Shown piece by piece: positions 1-9,307 of a stretch of DNA of 64,000 bases. Source of the DNA: Claveliimonas bilis (GTDB lineage: Bacteria; Bacillota; Clostridia; Lachnospirales; Lachnospiraceae). Position numbers and translations under genes: made by a program. The stretch lies in the NCBI RefSeq assembly GCF_020892095.1, contig NZ_AP024845.1:744001-808000 (forward strand), read 5' to 3'. Below the pieces are notes generated by a model. It did no database searches and was not told where the DNA came from. It was given only the letters and a program-made list of their open reading frames with translations. Position 1 is the first letter of the stretch. Every line of letters starts with the position of its first letter.

Positions 1-853
1 ACATTTCGTAATCCTTTTCCCTGTCATCCAGGACACATTCCATTGCCTCCAATGCAAGGGATACATTCATAGGCTGGTAAATTCCGCATCCGTTTATACT
101 CCAAAGGACATCTTTATCATACGCACTGCTTCTTGAAAAAGCAATATGTTTCTTAGTGATTTCCCGGATTTCGTACGCATTTTTCGTAAGTTTTCTACAC
201 CTGGCATGAGCCTCAAGCGCACGCTTTATGATTACTTCTGACGCTTCCTCATCTGTGCCGTCGAAAATGATCGGAACTCCTTCTTTTATAATTCCCGCCT
301 TCTCTTTTGCAATTTCCCTGACTGTATTTCCCAGATACTGGGTGTGATCCAGACTGATAGATGTAATGATGGTAAGAATCGGATGCTCCACTGCGTTGGT
401 AGCATCCAGCCGTCCTCCAAGGCCGGTCTCCAGAATAATGTATTCCACATCAGCCTCTTCAAAAGCCAGCATCGCCATTCCAAAAAGAAATTCAAAATAG
501 GAAGGATGGGCAATGCCATCTGCTGCCATCCCATCCACTGTCTTTTTCACCTTCTGAAATATCTCCAGAAATTTTTCGTTTCCTATCTGAATATTATTGA
601 TCCGGATCCTCTCATTTATCACGATCAAATGAGGAGAAGTAAAAAAGCCGGTCCTTTTTTTCATTGCGAGAAGAATCGCCTGCATATATGCGCATACGGA
701 CCCTTTTCCGTTTGTGCCGGCCACATGAATGACCTTCCGGTCTATACCGGGATTTCCCAGTCTTCTCAAAAATTCTCTTGTATGGGCAAGCTCATGCTTT
801 TCCGTAAATTTAGGAATTTCCGCTATATATGCAGCTGCTTCTTCATATGTCAT
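1..853 (-). CDS. folC: Folylpolyglutamate synthase / dihydrofolate synthase (C-terminus beyond window)
   Basis: FolC adds glutamate to (dihydro)folates in an ATP-dependent Mur-ligase-type reaction. The visible ~284 residues start MTYEEAAAYI and carry the P-loop GTNGKGSV near residue 45, then FFTSPHL, ERIRIN and a GLGGRLDATN block with SLDHTQYLG, all typical of the FolC N-terminal and central domains. The gene leaves the window at its 3' end, so the C-terminal ligase domain is not seen. The ATG overlaps the stop of the upstream LTA-synthase-like gene in an ATGA arrangement, which suggests translational coupling. It closes a valS-ltaS-like-folC operon. Confidence 0.93.
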   Translation of the reverse strand, partial: MTYEEAAAYIAEIPKFTEKHELAHTREFLRRLGNPGIDRKVIHVAGTNGKGSVCAYMQAILLAMKKRTGFFTSPHLIVINERIRINNIQIGNEKFLEIFQKVKKTVDGMAADGIAHPSYFEFLFGMAMLAFEEADVEYIILETGLGGRLDATNAVEHPILTIITSISLDHTQYLGNTVREIAKEKAGIIKEGVPIIFDGTDEEASEVIIKRALEAHARCRKLTKNAYEIREITKKHIAFSRSSAYDKDVLWSINGCGIYQPMNVSLALEAMECVLDDREKDYEM

Positions 854-3072
854 TTTCCTGTTCCCCTTCCTCCGGTCGCTTCTATCCATGAAACGCCTTT
901 ATCTGCACTTCCGGTGCCCGGTCTTTCGATCAGTTTGCCATCCTGGTATTCATATTCACAGGATGTGCGGAAAACAGTATTGCTGGATCCCACCTGGCTG
1001 ACAGTAATGATATCTCCGTTTTCCAGCGTTGTCTCTGAAAGCTCTATTCTCGTGTTATTTAAAAATTTGCTCTGCTGCCGTTCCCCATTGACATATACTC
1101 TGCTGTTCTTTGTAAAATTCTGTCCGTACAGACTGTACCCTTCATCCAGCTTCGGTACAAGATCGGTAAGTTCCACATCTTTAACGCCCATCTGCATATG
1201 GCCTTCCGTGATAGGCGGATTGCCGTTATAGACATATTGCTCTCCGTACATAATATCATACTGAAGCAGCTCCAGGTCAGCGAGGTAATTTTTTGTCTGG
1301 CGGCGTTCCTGATGATAATTAAAAACTGTTCCTGAATGGATATCCAGTCTTTCCAGAACATCCGCTACGATCTGATAGGAAGGAATATTACGGTCTTCTT
1401 TTTCCAGACCGATATTATCCCAGATCACATAATTTGTATTGTACAGGTATCGGCTCTTCAGATCCTCTGCCTCCAGCCCCATAGTCGGAAGATGGTCACC
1501 ATAAAAGACAACAACTGTCGGCTCCCCTCTCTCCTCAATTTTCTGAACCAGTTTGCCGGCAAAGGCATCCATCTCATATACCTGATTTACATAGTATTCC
1601 CATTTATTTTTTGTCGCCTCATCCTCGATCCCTTCTACTTTGATCTTCGGATTTTCAATTATTTGCTCTTCCGGATAATCTCCATGGCCCTGAACACTGA
1701 CACCAAAAACAAAATCCTGCTGCTCTGTCGTGTCCATTGCTTCCAGAATATGATCGATCAGCACATCGTCTTTCGCCCAGCCGTTTTCTGTTGTCTGAAG
1801 GATATTCATAAACTCCTTGCTGGTGAAGGAATCGAATCCCATCTGATTATATACCTCTGCACGGCTGTAAAAATTACCTCCGTTATTGTGAAGTGCATGT
1901 GTGCCGTACCCAAGGGCAGAAAGGGCAGACGCCGCACTCTCTGTCGGCTGATATTTTACAATCGTCTTATAAGGATATTCTCCAGGTCCGAAATAACGCA
2001 TATTCATTCCTGTCAGCACCTCAAATTCCGTGTTGGCTGTCCCTGCTCCCACGGATGGCACCTTGAAATATCCAGACGAATATTCTTTAAACATGGCGTG
2101 AAGATTCGGAGAGGCATCCTCCGATGTAGTGAAAAATTCCGCTTCATCTACATCAAAATAAGATTCCAGCTGGATAAAAATGATATTGGGAAGCTCTTCA
2201 TCCGAGCGGCCTGTCTCACTTTTTGTAAGTTCTCCGTTATTGCTGATTTCCGCAATTGTCTCTTCACTGTATCCGTTAGGTTCGTCAATTCCGGTATTAA
2301 ACAGACTCGCCATAAAACAGTAGGGAAGACCATAATCTTCATAGGCAAAAGCAATATTTCCAAAATAGTTGGATACAACCCGTTTATCAAGCGCCGCCTG
2401 CGAAACAAAAGTATAAAGTCCGAAACAAGCTGCAATACCTATAAGAGCTGCAATACGATGCATTTTGCCTTCATATTGTCCGCCCCGGCGCCACATGGAA
2501 ACAACCCAGAGAACAACCGCCACAATACCTATGACAAGCACGATCAGCTCGATGGGGTCAAAATAATTATTGATAAGAGACACTGCATCTCCTGCTACTT
2601 TCAGATCCTGGGCGTTAAAGGGCGTTACCCTCTTGATCAGCATATAGCCGTTGGCGACTCCCAGCACAAGCCAGAGTACGCTGATGATGATTCTGGCAAA
2701 GACCCTTCTTCGCACCAGATAGACCACAGTGAAGGTCATAAAGATCATAAAGGCATTGTAAAGAAATACCAGCGGCGATCCCACCATATAATCCCAGGCC
2801 TCAAAGACAGAATGCCTTGAAATGGCCTCTATGATGAAATTGATCACACACGCCCAAAAGGCATGAAGCAACAATGAAATTCTGTTCATAAAAGCATAGA
2901 TTGGCTGCATCTTCCGGGCAAAAGGGCCGTTCCGCCGCTCTTCCAGTATCCGCTCCCGGCGTTCTTTCTTCTTCCGGTGCCATTCCTTTATATCTTCCTT
3001 TTTTAAATGTCTCAATTTCGAAAAAGTGCCTTTGATATCCGGCTTTTTCAAATGAATTTTTTTCATTGTCAT
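850..3072 (-). CDS. LTA synthase family sulfatase-fold membrane protein
   Basis: A 740-residue membrane phosphoglycerol transferase of the alkaline-phosphatase/sulfatase superfamily. The N-terminal ~50 residues are very basic and are followed by about five hydrophobic segments (to ~residue 230). An extracellular domain then carries IFIQLESY (metal site), GTANTEFEVLTG (the position of the catalytic Thr in LtaS), GVSVQGHGDYPEE and FYGDHLPTMG (metal-binding Asp-His). After the catalytic domain there is an extra ~140-residue C-terminal extension (from about NPPITEGHMQ) rich in beta-like sequence, longer than classical LtaS. The family polymerises or transfers glycerolphosphate on lipid anchors at the cell surface; the exact polymer is not deducible. 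It lies 43 bp after valS and overlaps folC by 4 bp, an unusual insertion into a valS-folC operon. Confidence 0.85.
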   Translation of the reverse strand: MTMKKIHLKKPDIKGTFSKLRHLKKEDIKEWHRKKKERRERILEERRNGPFARKMQPIYAFMNRISLLLHAFWACVINFIIEAISRHSVFEAWDYMVGSPLVFLYNAFMIFMTFTVVYLVRRRVFARIIISVLWLVLGVANGYMLIKRVTPFNAQDLKVAGDAVSLINNYFDPIELIVLVIGIVAVVLWVVSMWRRGGQYEGKMHRIAALIGIAACFGLYTFVSQAALDKRVVSNYFGNIAFAYEDYGLPYCFMASLFNTGIDEPNGYSEETIAEISNNGELTKSETGRSDEELPNIIFIQLESYFDVDEAEFFTTSEDASPNLHAMFKEYSSGYFKVPSVGAGTANTEFEVLTGMNMRYFGPGEYPYKTIVKYQPTESAASALSALGYGTHALHNNGGNFYSRAEVYNQMGFDSFTSKEFMNILQTTENGWAKDDVLIDHILEAMDTTEQQDFVFGVSVQGHGDYPEEQIIENPKIKVEGIEDEATKNKWEYYVNQVYEMDAFAGKLVQKIEERGEPTVVVFYGDHLPTMGLEAEDLKSRYLYNTNYVIWDNIGLEKEDRNIPSYQIVADVLERLDIHSGTVFNYHQERRQTKNYLADLELLQYDIMYGEQYVYNGNPPITEGHMQMGVKDVELTDLVPKLDEGYSLYGQNFTKNSRVYVNGERQQSKFLNNTRIELSETTLENGDIITVSQVGSSNTVFRTSCEYEYQDGKLIERPGTGSADKGVSWIEATGGRGTGK

Positions 3073-3115
3073 CCCTTGCCTTTTTTATAATATATCTGGT
3101 CCTTTTGTAAAACTG

Positions 3116-5776
3116 TTAGGACATTTTAGCCTTTAAACCTGTAAGTCTTTCCTGCACCTGCGCCATCATCTGCTCATATTTCTCCAGTTTGTCCCGCTCT
3201 TCCTGCACCTTTGCCTCCGGCGCTTTGCTGACAAATTTTTCATTATTCAGCATACCGTTGGAACGGGCAATCTCCTTTTTAAGGCGCTCTTCTTCTTTTG
3301 TAAGACGCTCCAGCTCCTGTTCAAAATCAATCATATCTTCAAGAGGAAGGTATGCTGTTGCATCCGGAATCACTACAGACATAGCGTCCTCTGCAATTCC
3401 GTCTTTGTCCTTCTGTACAATAAATTCACTTGCATTTGCCAGACGAAGCACTGCATCTTTTAAAAGTTCAAAGCCTTCCCGCAGCTTCTGATCTTCACTG
3501 ACAACATAGATCTTGATCTTCCTTCCGGCCGGCACATTCATTTCCGCACGAACGTTACGCACACCGGTTGCCAGTCTCTTGAGATGTTCCACAATATTTT
3601 CTGCCTGCGGGAAATCCCAGTCTTCTCTGTATTCCGGCCATTTGGACATCATAAGAGATTCTTCTTCCGGAATCAGTTTGCTGTAAATTTCTTCTGTCAC
3701 AAAAGGCATGAACGGATGCAGAAGCTTCAACGCATTTTTCAGCACCTCGCGAAGCACCCAGAGAGCAGCCCCTGCAGACTTCGGATTCTCCTTGGCATCG
3801 TACATTCTCTGTTTTACAAATTCAATGTACCAGTCACAAAATTCATCCCAGATAAAATCATAGACTTTCTGAAGTGCGATCCCAAGCTCGAATTTGTCCA
3901 TATTCTCTGTCACGTCATGGATCAGCTTGTTGCATTTTGACATGATCCAGCAATCGGCCGGCATCAGACTTTCCTGATCTGGCTTTTGAATCTCTTTCCC
4001 TTCCATATTCATAAGAATGAATCTGGATGCATTCCATACTTTATTGGCAAAATTACGGCTTGCCTCTACTCTCTCATTGTAAAAACGCATGTCGTTTCCA
4101 GGCGCGTTTCCTGTTACCAGAGTCATACGGAGAGCATCAGCGCCATACTGATCGATAATTTCCAGCGGATCAATACCGTTTCCTAAAGATTTACTCATCT
4201 TACGTCCCTGGGAATCCCGTACCAAGCCATGAATAAATACAGTATGGAACGGAGATTTTCCGGTATGGGCATATCCGGAAAATACCATGCGGATCACCCA
4301 GAAGAAAATGATATCATATCCGGTTACCAGCACATCTGTAGGATAGAAATAATCAAGATCCTCGTTCTTTTCGGGCCACCCCAGTGTAGAGAAGGGCCAC
4401 AGCGCAGAGCTGAACCAGGTATCCAGTGTATCCTCATCCTGAGTAAAGTGAGTGCATCCGCACTTCGGACATTTATCCGGCATTCCTCTTGATACGACTA
4501 CTTCGCCGCACTCGTCGCAGTAGTACGCCGGAATCCTGTGTCCCCACCAGATCTGCCGGGAAATACACCAGTCGCGGATATTCTCCAGCCAGTGAAGATA
4601 AATCTTGTCAAATCGCTCCGGCACAAATTTCAGATCTCCGTTTTTTACTGCCTCAATGGCCGGTTTTGCAAGTTCATCCATCTTAACAAACCACTGCTGC
4701 TTGATAAGCGGCTCTACCGTTGTATGACAGCGGTCATGAGTTCCGACATTGTGAGAATGAGGCTCTACTTTTACAAGATATCCCTGCTCCTCCAGGTCTT
4801 TCACCATAGCCTTTCTTGCTTCATACCGATCCATTCCGGCATATTTTCCGCCGTACTGCTCATTGATGGTGGCGTCATCATTCATAATGTTGATCTCCGG
4901 CAGATTATGGCGCTTTCCAACTTCAAAGTCGTTAGGGTCATGGGCCGGCGTGATCTTCACTGCACCTGTACCGAACTCCCGGTCTACATAGGAATCCGCA
5001 ACAATCGGGATTTCCCGGTCTGTCAGCGGCAGGAGACATTTCTTTCCTACAATATCTTTGTAACGGTCGTCATCCGGATGTACAGCGATAGCTGTATCTC
5101 CCAACATTGTCTCCGGACGTGTGGTTGCAATTTCCAGATAATCATCTGTGCCGATGATCGGATATTTGATATGCCAGAAATGTCCGTCCTGTTCCTCATG
5201 CTCTACTTCCGCATCAGAAAGAGAAGTTTTACATACCGGACACCAGTTAATGATCCTGGATCCTTTATAGATATAGCCTTTCTCATACAGGCTGATAAAT
5301 ACTTCCTCTACTGCTTTGGAACATCCTTCATCCATGGTAAAACGCTCTCTGTCCCAGTCGCAGGATACGCCCAGTTTCTTCAACTGCCCTTCGATCGTTC
5401 CTGCATATTCTTCTTTCCACTGCCAGGTTCTCTCCAGGAATTTTTCTCTTCCCAGCTCTTTTTTGTCAATTCCCTCTTCCTTCAGCTGATTCGTAACCTT
5501 CACCTCGGTAGAAATTGCTGCATGGTCCGTTCCCGGGATCCAGAGGGTATTATATCCCTGCATTCTCTTATAGCGGATCAGGATATCCTGCAGTGTATTG
5601 TCCAGCGCGTGCCCCATATGAAGCTTTCCGGTTATATTCGGAGGGGGCATTACGGTTGTAAACGGTTTTCTGCTTCTGTCTACTTCTGCATGAAAATATT
5701 TGTTCTCACACCATTTGTCATAAAGTTTTGGTTCAATCTCTTTTGGATTGTAGGTTTTTTCCAGATTCTGGCTCAT
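3116..5776 (-). CDS. valS: Valyl-tRNA synthetase
   Basis: Charges tRNA-Val with valine; class I aminoacyl-tRNA synthetase. The 886-residue protein (family usually ~880) has the HIGH-type motif HMGH at residues ~53-56 and KMSKS in [11 protein letters not shown] near residue 520. It also shows a CP1 editing domain ([13 protein letters not shown]), two CxxC pairs of a zinc knuckle ([17 protein letters not shown]), and a C-terminal coiled coil ([19 protein letters not shown]). The start at 5776 is preferred because GAGGAGG lies 6-7 nt upstream; the ATG at 5791 sits inside that ribosome site. Expression should be set by charging of tRNA-Val through the T-box leader just upstream. First gene of an operon with the LTA-synthase-like gene and folC. 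Confidence 0.97.
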   Translation of the reverse strand: MSQNLEKTYNPKEIEPKLYDKWCENKYFHAEVDRSRKPFTTVMPPPNITGKLHMGHALDNTLQDILIRYKRMQGYNTLWIPGTDHAAISTEVKVTNQLKEEGIDKKELGREKFLERTWQWKEEYAGTIEGQLKKLGVSCDWDRERFTMDEGCSKAVEEVFISLYEKGYIYKGSRIINWCPVCKTSLSDAEVEHEEQDGHFWHIKYPIIGTDDYLEIATTRPETMLGDTAIAVHPDDDRYKDIVGKKCLLPLTDREIPIVADSYVDREFGTGAVKITPAHDPNDFEVGKRHNLPEINIMNDDATINEQYGGKYAGMDRYEARKAMVKDLEEQGYLVKVEPHSHNVGTHDRCHTTVEPLIKQQWFVKMDELAKPAIEAVKNGDLKFVPERFDKIYLHWLENIRDWCISRQIWWGHRIPAYYCDECGEVVVSRGMPDKCPKCGCTHFTQDEDTLDTWFSSALWPFSTLGWPEKNEDLDYFYPTDVLVTGYDIIFFWVIRMVFSGYAHTGKSPFHTVFIHGLVRDSQGRKMSKSLGNGIDPLEIIDQYGADALRMTLVTGNAPGNDMRFYNERVEASRNFANKVWNASRFILMNMEGKEIQKPDQESLMPADCWIMSKCNKLIHDVTENMDKFELGIALQKVYDFIWDEFCDWYIEFVKQRMYDAKENPKSAGAALWVLREVLKNALKLLHPFMPFVTEEIYSKLIPEEESLMMSKWPEYREDWDFPQAENIVEHLKRLATGVRNVRAEMNVPAGRKIKIYVVSEDQKLREGFELLKDAVLRLANASEFIVQKDKDGIAEDAMSVVIPDATAYLPLEDMIDFEQELERLTKEEERLKKEIARSNGMLNNEKFVSKAPEAKVQEERDKLEKYEQMMAQVQERLTGLKAKMS

Positions 5777-5894
5777 GTGTTTCCTCCTCATAATGTGGTC
5801 TGTGCAAATTTCAGATACTACAGACTGTCTGTTTCAGTTCCATGAGAGGCCGGCTTACTTAGCCTGTGTCTTACAATCAGAGTTTCCTATTGAA

Positions 5895-6193
5895 TAAAAA
5901 ATCACCCCTCACTTACAGCAAAGGGCGAATCATTCTCCGCGGTACCACCTTCATTTATTATACAGAAAACTTTATGCTTCTGCATTTCTCATCATGTTCT
6001 TTAACGGGAACGACTTCGTGACAGCTTACTTCTCTCATATAATCTGATCTCCTATCGGTTCAGCTGTCCGGCTCCAAAGCTACCTTCCACAGTTCCTCTT
6101 CCAAACTGTCTTTCAGCCTGAGGACAGTTCTCTCTTTTCGGACGGCTTCTCCTGTGTACTCCTCTTCTTCACAGCCTTTCTCTTCATAAGCTA
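5895..6193 (-). ncRNA. T-box leader (tRNA-Val sensing) of valS
   Basis: On the minus strand the T-box sequence AAGGTGGTACCGCGG occupies 5937-5951. It is followed by a terminator arm pair (GATTCGCCC at 5923-5931 with GGGTGA) and a T6 run at 5896-5901. Upstream, Stem I has an AGTA bulge element, an AGAGAA-type GA motif and a specifier loop GGAAG-GTA-GC; the specifier triplet GTA (6081-6083) is a valine codon. Uncharged tRNA-Val would stabilise the antiterminator and switch on valS. The ~300-nt length fits the class. The specifier was assigned by alignment by eye to the glyQS-type loop. Confidence 0.93.
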
Positions 6194-6199
6194 TTGATA

Positions 6200-6228
6200 A
6201 TCATAGCCAGCCAGGCCTTTTTTGTCAA
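6200..6228 (-). promoter_or_regulatory. Sigma-A-type promoter of the valS T-box transcript
   Basis: Minus strand: -35 TTGACA (6223-6228), 17-bp spacer, -10 TATGAT (6200-6205). Predicted start is near 6193, at the 5' edge of the T-box leader. Confidence 0.8.
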
Positions 6229-6293
6229 GATATTCACCGAATTTTCACAAACTCTTAAGAACTTCAGAAAGAAGCAGTTCTCTTTATCTGTTT

Positions 6294-7097
6294 TTATCGA
6301 AATAATTTCTGATAAATATGCAAATCCTCATCTTTAAACACGTTAAATATTACTCTTTTCATACCAGAGCCGGATAAATATTTATCAACTGTCTCTACTG
6401 CGATCTGCGCCGCCAATTTATTTGGAAAATGGAACTCTCCGGTAGAAATACAGCAAAACGCGATCGAATCAAGATGATTTTTTTCGGCAGTCCGAAGGCA
6501 GCTAAGATAGCAGGATTTCAGCTCTTCTTCCTGCTGTTTTGTCACTTTCACCCCAACGATCGGTCCTACCGTATGGATCACATGCTTTGCCGGAAGATTG
6601 TATCCCAAAGTGATCTTCGCTTTTCCGGTGGGCTCATCGTGTCCCTGCTCTTCCATCAGCCTGGCGCATTCATTTCTAAGCTGAATACCTGCTGCCGAGT
6701 GAATAGCATTGTCAATACAGCCATGGCAGGGCACAAAACATCCCAGCAGCTGTGAGTTTGCCGCATTGACTATGGCGTCCGCCGCAAGCCTTGTAATATC
6801 TCCCTGCCAAAGGGAAATACGGTCCCCGTTTTTTACGCTGCTGCAGGGGTATAGCTTTGCAATAACAGGAATCTCTTCTATATAAATAATCCCCTTTTCC
6901 TGAAGCTCCTCCTGAAGCAGTTCATCCTGGATCTTCAGAACTTCTTCATCCGCTTCCTTCGGCCACCGGACATTCATCAGACTTCTTAGCAGCCTTCGTT
7001 TTCCCCTCTCATCTACGGGTTCACCGACTGCATGATATCCTGGATTTTCTTTGATGAGCTGTTGGATGAGCCATGATACTTTTTCTGAATGTGTCAT
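6294..7097 (-). CDS. Protein-ADP-ribose hydrolase, zinc-containing macrodomain
   Basis: A 267-residue macrodomain protein predicted to remove ADP-ribose from proteins (or act on O-acetyl-ADP-ribose) in the cytosol. The N-terminal ~90 residues are helical. The macrodomain starts at LWQGDITRLAADAIVNAANS and contains PCHGCIDNAIHSAAG, the Cys/His pattern of the zinc-binding macrodomain class often linked to SirTM ADP-ribosylation systems. VIHTVGP, SIAFCCISTGEFHFP and VIFNVF complete the fold. No sirtuin, lipoyl-carrier or lipoate-ligase partner is seen nearby. The DUF1848 gene lies directly upstream on the same strand with a 26-bp gap, so the two may be co-transcribed. Confidence 0.88.
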   Translation of the reverse strand: MTHSEKVSWLIQQLIKENPGYHAVGEPVDERGKRRLLRSLMNVRWPKEADEEVLKIQDELLQEELQEKGIIYIEEIPVIAKLYPCSSVKNGDRISLWQGDITRLAADAIVNAANSQLLGCFVPCHGCIDNAIHSAAGIQLRNECARLMEEQGHDEPTGKAKITLGYNLPAKHVIHTVGPIVGVKVTKQQEEELKSCYLSCLRTAEKNHLDSIAFCCISTGEFHFPNKLAAQIAVETVDKYLSGSGMKRVIFNVFKDEDLHIYQKLFR

Positions 7098-7123
7098 TCT
7101 TCTTCCTGTCCTTTCTTTTCCTA

Positions 7124-8050
7124 CTACATAAAATCAAACAATGACAGCTGATTGTCGCGGCTGGATCTTATTTCCCGGTCCGTGATCGTTTCATCTCCCC
7201 GGAGATTCCCTATTAAAATGGGAGATTCCGGATCATGTTCCTTCTTTTTATTTTTCGCACTGAAAAGACTGGCCGTCGCATAACAGTATCTGCATCCATG
7301 GACGCAGGTATCATACATGCCTATATCAATACTTTCACAACATCCGCACTCCGGCCGCTGACCCTTGTCCTTCTTTAAGTCCAGCTTATATCCTGCAACT
7401 TCCTCCGCTTTCTTCCGGTCAATGCAGGCGGCATGCCTGATTCCTAGTGATTCCAGATTCATCTTTTCAGCACAGGTATATAATGGCAGATTGTATTTCG
7501 CCGCTATTTTTGCAAGTCCCTGCGCCACTTCTATTTTCTCTTCCTCCTCCATTTCCTGAAAAGGACATCCCTTATATGAATCCACAAAACTGAAAATACA
7601 GCGCGTAGTATATTTGTGAAGCCATTCACAGAGCATATCAAACTTTTCAATATGATAGGATAGCGAATATTTCTCTGTCAGGAGAATAGGATCAAAGCGG
7701 AAATCCACGCGCTTTTTCCCCAGCCTTTCACTTAACAGAATAAAGGTGGCAATGGAGTCCTCTGTCGTCGGCAGTCCCGGTTCAATCTCTTTTTCATAAT
7801 CCGTCACTGTCATTTCAAAGTAATAGGAATATCCCAGCTGATCGATCATCCGCAGATACGGCAGCATAGGTTCCGGATTTTTGGTCCAGAACACAAAACA
7901 GTCCACTGTCTGCGGAGACAGACGGATACGGCTTACTTTTTTTCTGTTATAAGGACTTGGCACCAGAATTTCTTCCGCCAGCAAACGGTTCATAAACCAC
8001 TGCGGATACAGCGCCGGAATATCTGTCCTTCTGCTTGCACTGATAATCAT
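7124..8050 (-). CDS. DUF1848 family protein with C-terminal CxxxCxxC-like iron-sulfur motif
   Basis: A 308-residue protein starting MIISASRRTDIPAL, the hallmark N-terminus of the DUF1848 family, whose function is unknown. It has FVFWTKNPEPM, a conserved TIM-barrel-like middle (RFDPILLTEKY), and a C-terminal cysteine cluster with CGCCESIDIG then DTCVHGCRYCYA. The last cysteines resemble a radical-SAM CxxxCxxC cluster site displaced to the C-terminus. The start at 8050 is chosen over the GTG at 8062 because AGAGGA precedes it with good spacing. It sits upstream of the macrodomain hydrolase. Confidence 0.85.
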   Translation of the reverse strand: MIISASRRTDIPALYPQWFMNRLLAEEILVPSPYNRKKVSRIRLSPQTVDCFVFWTKNPEPMLPYLRMIDQLGYSYYFEMTVTDYEKEIEPGLPTTEDSIATFILLSERLGKKRVDFRFDPILLTEKYSLSYHIEKFDMLCEWLHKYTTRCIFSFVDSYKGCPFQEMEEEEKIEVAQGLAKIAAKYNLPLYTCAEKMNLESLGIRHAACIDRKKAEEVAGYKLDLKKDKGQRPECGCCESIDIGMYDTCVHGCRYCYATASLFSAKNKKKEHDPESPILIGNLRGDETITDREIRSSRDNQLSLFDFM

Positions 8051-8150
8051 ATGTCCTCTCACTTTCTGCCGATAAAAGTAAACAAACCACTAAAAAGTAC
8101 ATAATTTATATAAATTATATCACATCCCTTTTCCCCCGACCAACAAAAGT

Positions 8151-8179
8151 TTGCATATCCTTTTTTCCTGCGCTATGAT
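8151..8179 (+). promoter_or_regulatory. Promoter of the S51-like peptidase gene
   Basis: -35 TTGCAT (8151-8156), 17-bp spacer, -10 TATGAT (8174-8179), 30 bp before the ATG at 8209. The ribosome site is GAGAGGAG. Confidence 0.65.
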
Positions 8180-8208
8180 AGGTTTAGTAAAGAAAGAGAG
8201 GAGACTGT

Positions 8209-8817
8209 ATGAAAAAATTACTTCTTGTATCCCTGTTTCAAAACGTCACTCATATTCTAAAAAAGGCAGAGCCAAAGCTAAAGGGAAAGACCATTGCCTA
8301 TATCCCCACCGCCGCTCTTGTCGAAAACAGCGGCGATATGATCCAGGCTGAAATGCTTACTTTGTCCAATATGGGGCTGATCCCTGTCAAGCTGGAAATT
8401 TCTTCTGCTCCCTATGAAGTGATCGACCGCACTCTGTCTGAAAGTGACTTTCTGTTTGTCTCCGGCGGAAATACCTTCTTCCTTTTGCAGGAAATGAAAA
8501 GGACCGGAACAGACAAACTCCTGATCCGTGAAGTGGAAAAGGGAAAGCTGTATATCGGAGAGTCCGCCGGCGCTATTATCACCTCGCCGGATATCGGCTA
8601 TTCCGCCGCCATGGATGCACCTGAATCAGCTCCCCGGTTAACGGATCATTCCGGCCTTGACCTTGTTCCTTTCTATGTGGTTCCCCACTACAAAGGTTCC
8701 TTTCTTGGAAAGGAAGCACAGAACATCGAAGAAGAGTTCTCTCACTCTTTAAACTTAAAACTTCTCACTGACCATCAGGCTTTGCTGATAGAAGGTGAGC
8801 GTGAAACACTCTTCTGA
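8209..8817 (+). CDS. Peptidase S51 / dipeptidase E-like (type 1 glutamine amidotransferase fold) protein
   Basis: A 202-residue cytosolic protein of the dipeptidase E (PepE) group. The nucleophile elbow GESAGAIITSP (Ser in the GxSxG context) and the preceding FVSGGNTFFLLQEM are typical; VPFYVVPHYKG supplies a candidate catalytic His. PepE enzymes cut Asp-X dipeptides, but many homologues have other or unknown substrates. It is a single-gene transcript with its own promoter, convergent with the MOSC gene. Somewhat shorter than E. coli PepE (~229 residues). Confidence 0.85.
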   Translation: MKKLLLVSLFQNVTHILKKAEPKLKGKTIAYIPTAALVENSGDMIQAEMLTLSNMGLIPVKLEISSAPYEVIDRTLSESDFLFVSGGNTFFLLQEMKRTGTDKLLIREVEKGKLYIGESAGAIITSPDIGYSAAMDAPESAPRLTDHSGLDLVPFYVVPHYKGSFLGKEAQNIEEEFSHSLNLKLLTDHQALLIEGERETLF

Positions 8818-8842
8818 TTTCTGCCTGGTATTCTTAATGAAC

Positions 8843-9301
8843 TTAACTGATCTGCTGCGGAAGCTTTGCCTGCATTTCTTCTCCCGGGCGAAGCTCTCCG
8901 CCTTTTATCACTTCTGCAAACACTCCCTGGGTAGGCATGATACATTCACCCATTCTCTGATAAATAGCGCAATGGGAATGGCATTCCTTTCCAATCTGAG
9001 TGATCTTCAATTCCACCGGGCCACAGTAGAGCATAGTTCCTACCGGAAGCGCCGCAAAATCCAGCCCTTCTACTACAAGATTTTCTCCAAAAGCTCCGTC
9101 CTCTACTCCCGCTCCTCTTTGATTAAACTCTTTTACCCGGTCATAGGACAAAAGGCTCACCTGGCGGTGCCACTTTCCTGCATGGGCATCCCCTTCTATT
9201 CCAAAATCTTTTATAAAGCGGGCAGATGAGACTGCCTTTTTTTCCACGCCGCGTACCGTACTGATACAGATTGCCTTTACTGTTCCCTTCAATTGTTCCA
9301 T
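8843..9301 (-). CDS. MOSC domain-containing protein
   Basis: A 152-residue stand-alone MOSC (molybdenum cofactor sulfurase C-terminal) domain. Visible features are the N-terminal CISTVRG strand, GIEGDAHAGKWHRQVSLLSYD, GAFGENLVVEGLD and a conserved cysteine in KECHSHCAIYQ. MOSC domains are thought to carry sulfur or Moco-related ligands and occur with molybdopterin genes. It follows moaA by 6 bp, so the two are almost certainly co-transcribed. The partner enzyme is not seen. Confidence 0.9.
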   Translation of the reverse strand: MEQLKGTVKAICISTVRGVEKKAVSSARFIKDFGIEGDAHAGKWHRQVSLLSYDRVKEFNQRGAGVEDGAFGENLVVEGLDFAALPVGTMLYCGPVELKITQIGKECHSHCAIYQRMGECIMPTQGVFAEVIKGGELRPGEEMQAKLPQQIS

Positions 9302-9307
9302 TGTCTG

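Noticed and set aside
1336-2820. 494-codon open frame on the plus strand inside the LTA-synthase-like gene
   Set aside because: Antisense shadow; no ribosome site, no recognisable domain, and the minus-strand protein has clear family motifs.
4538-5845. 435-codon open frame on the plus strand inside valS
   Set aside because: Antisense shadow of valS; cysteine- and phenylalanine-rich composition without any motif.
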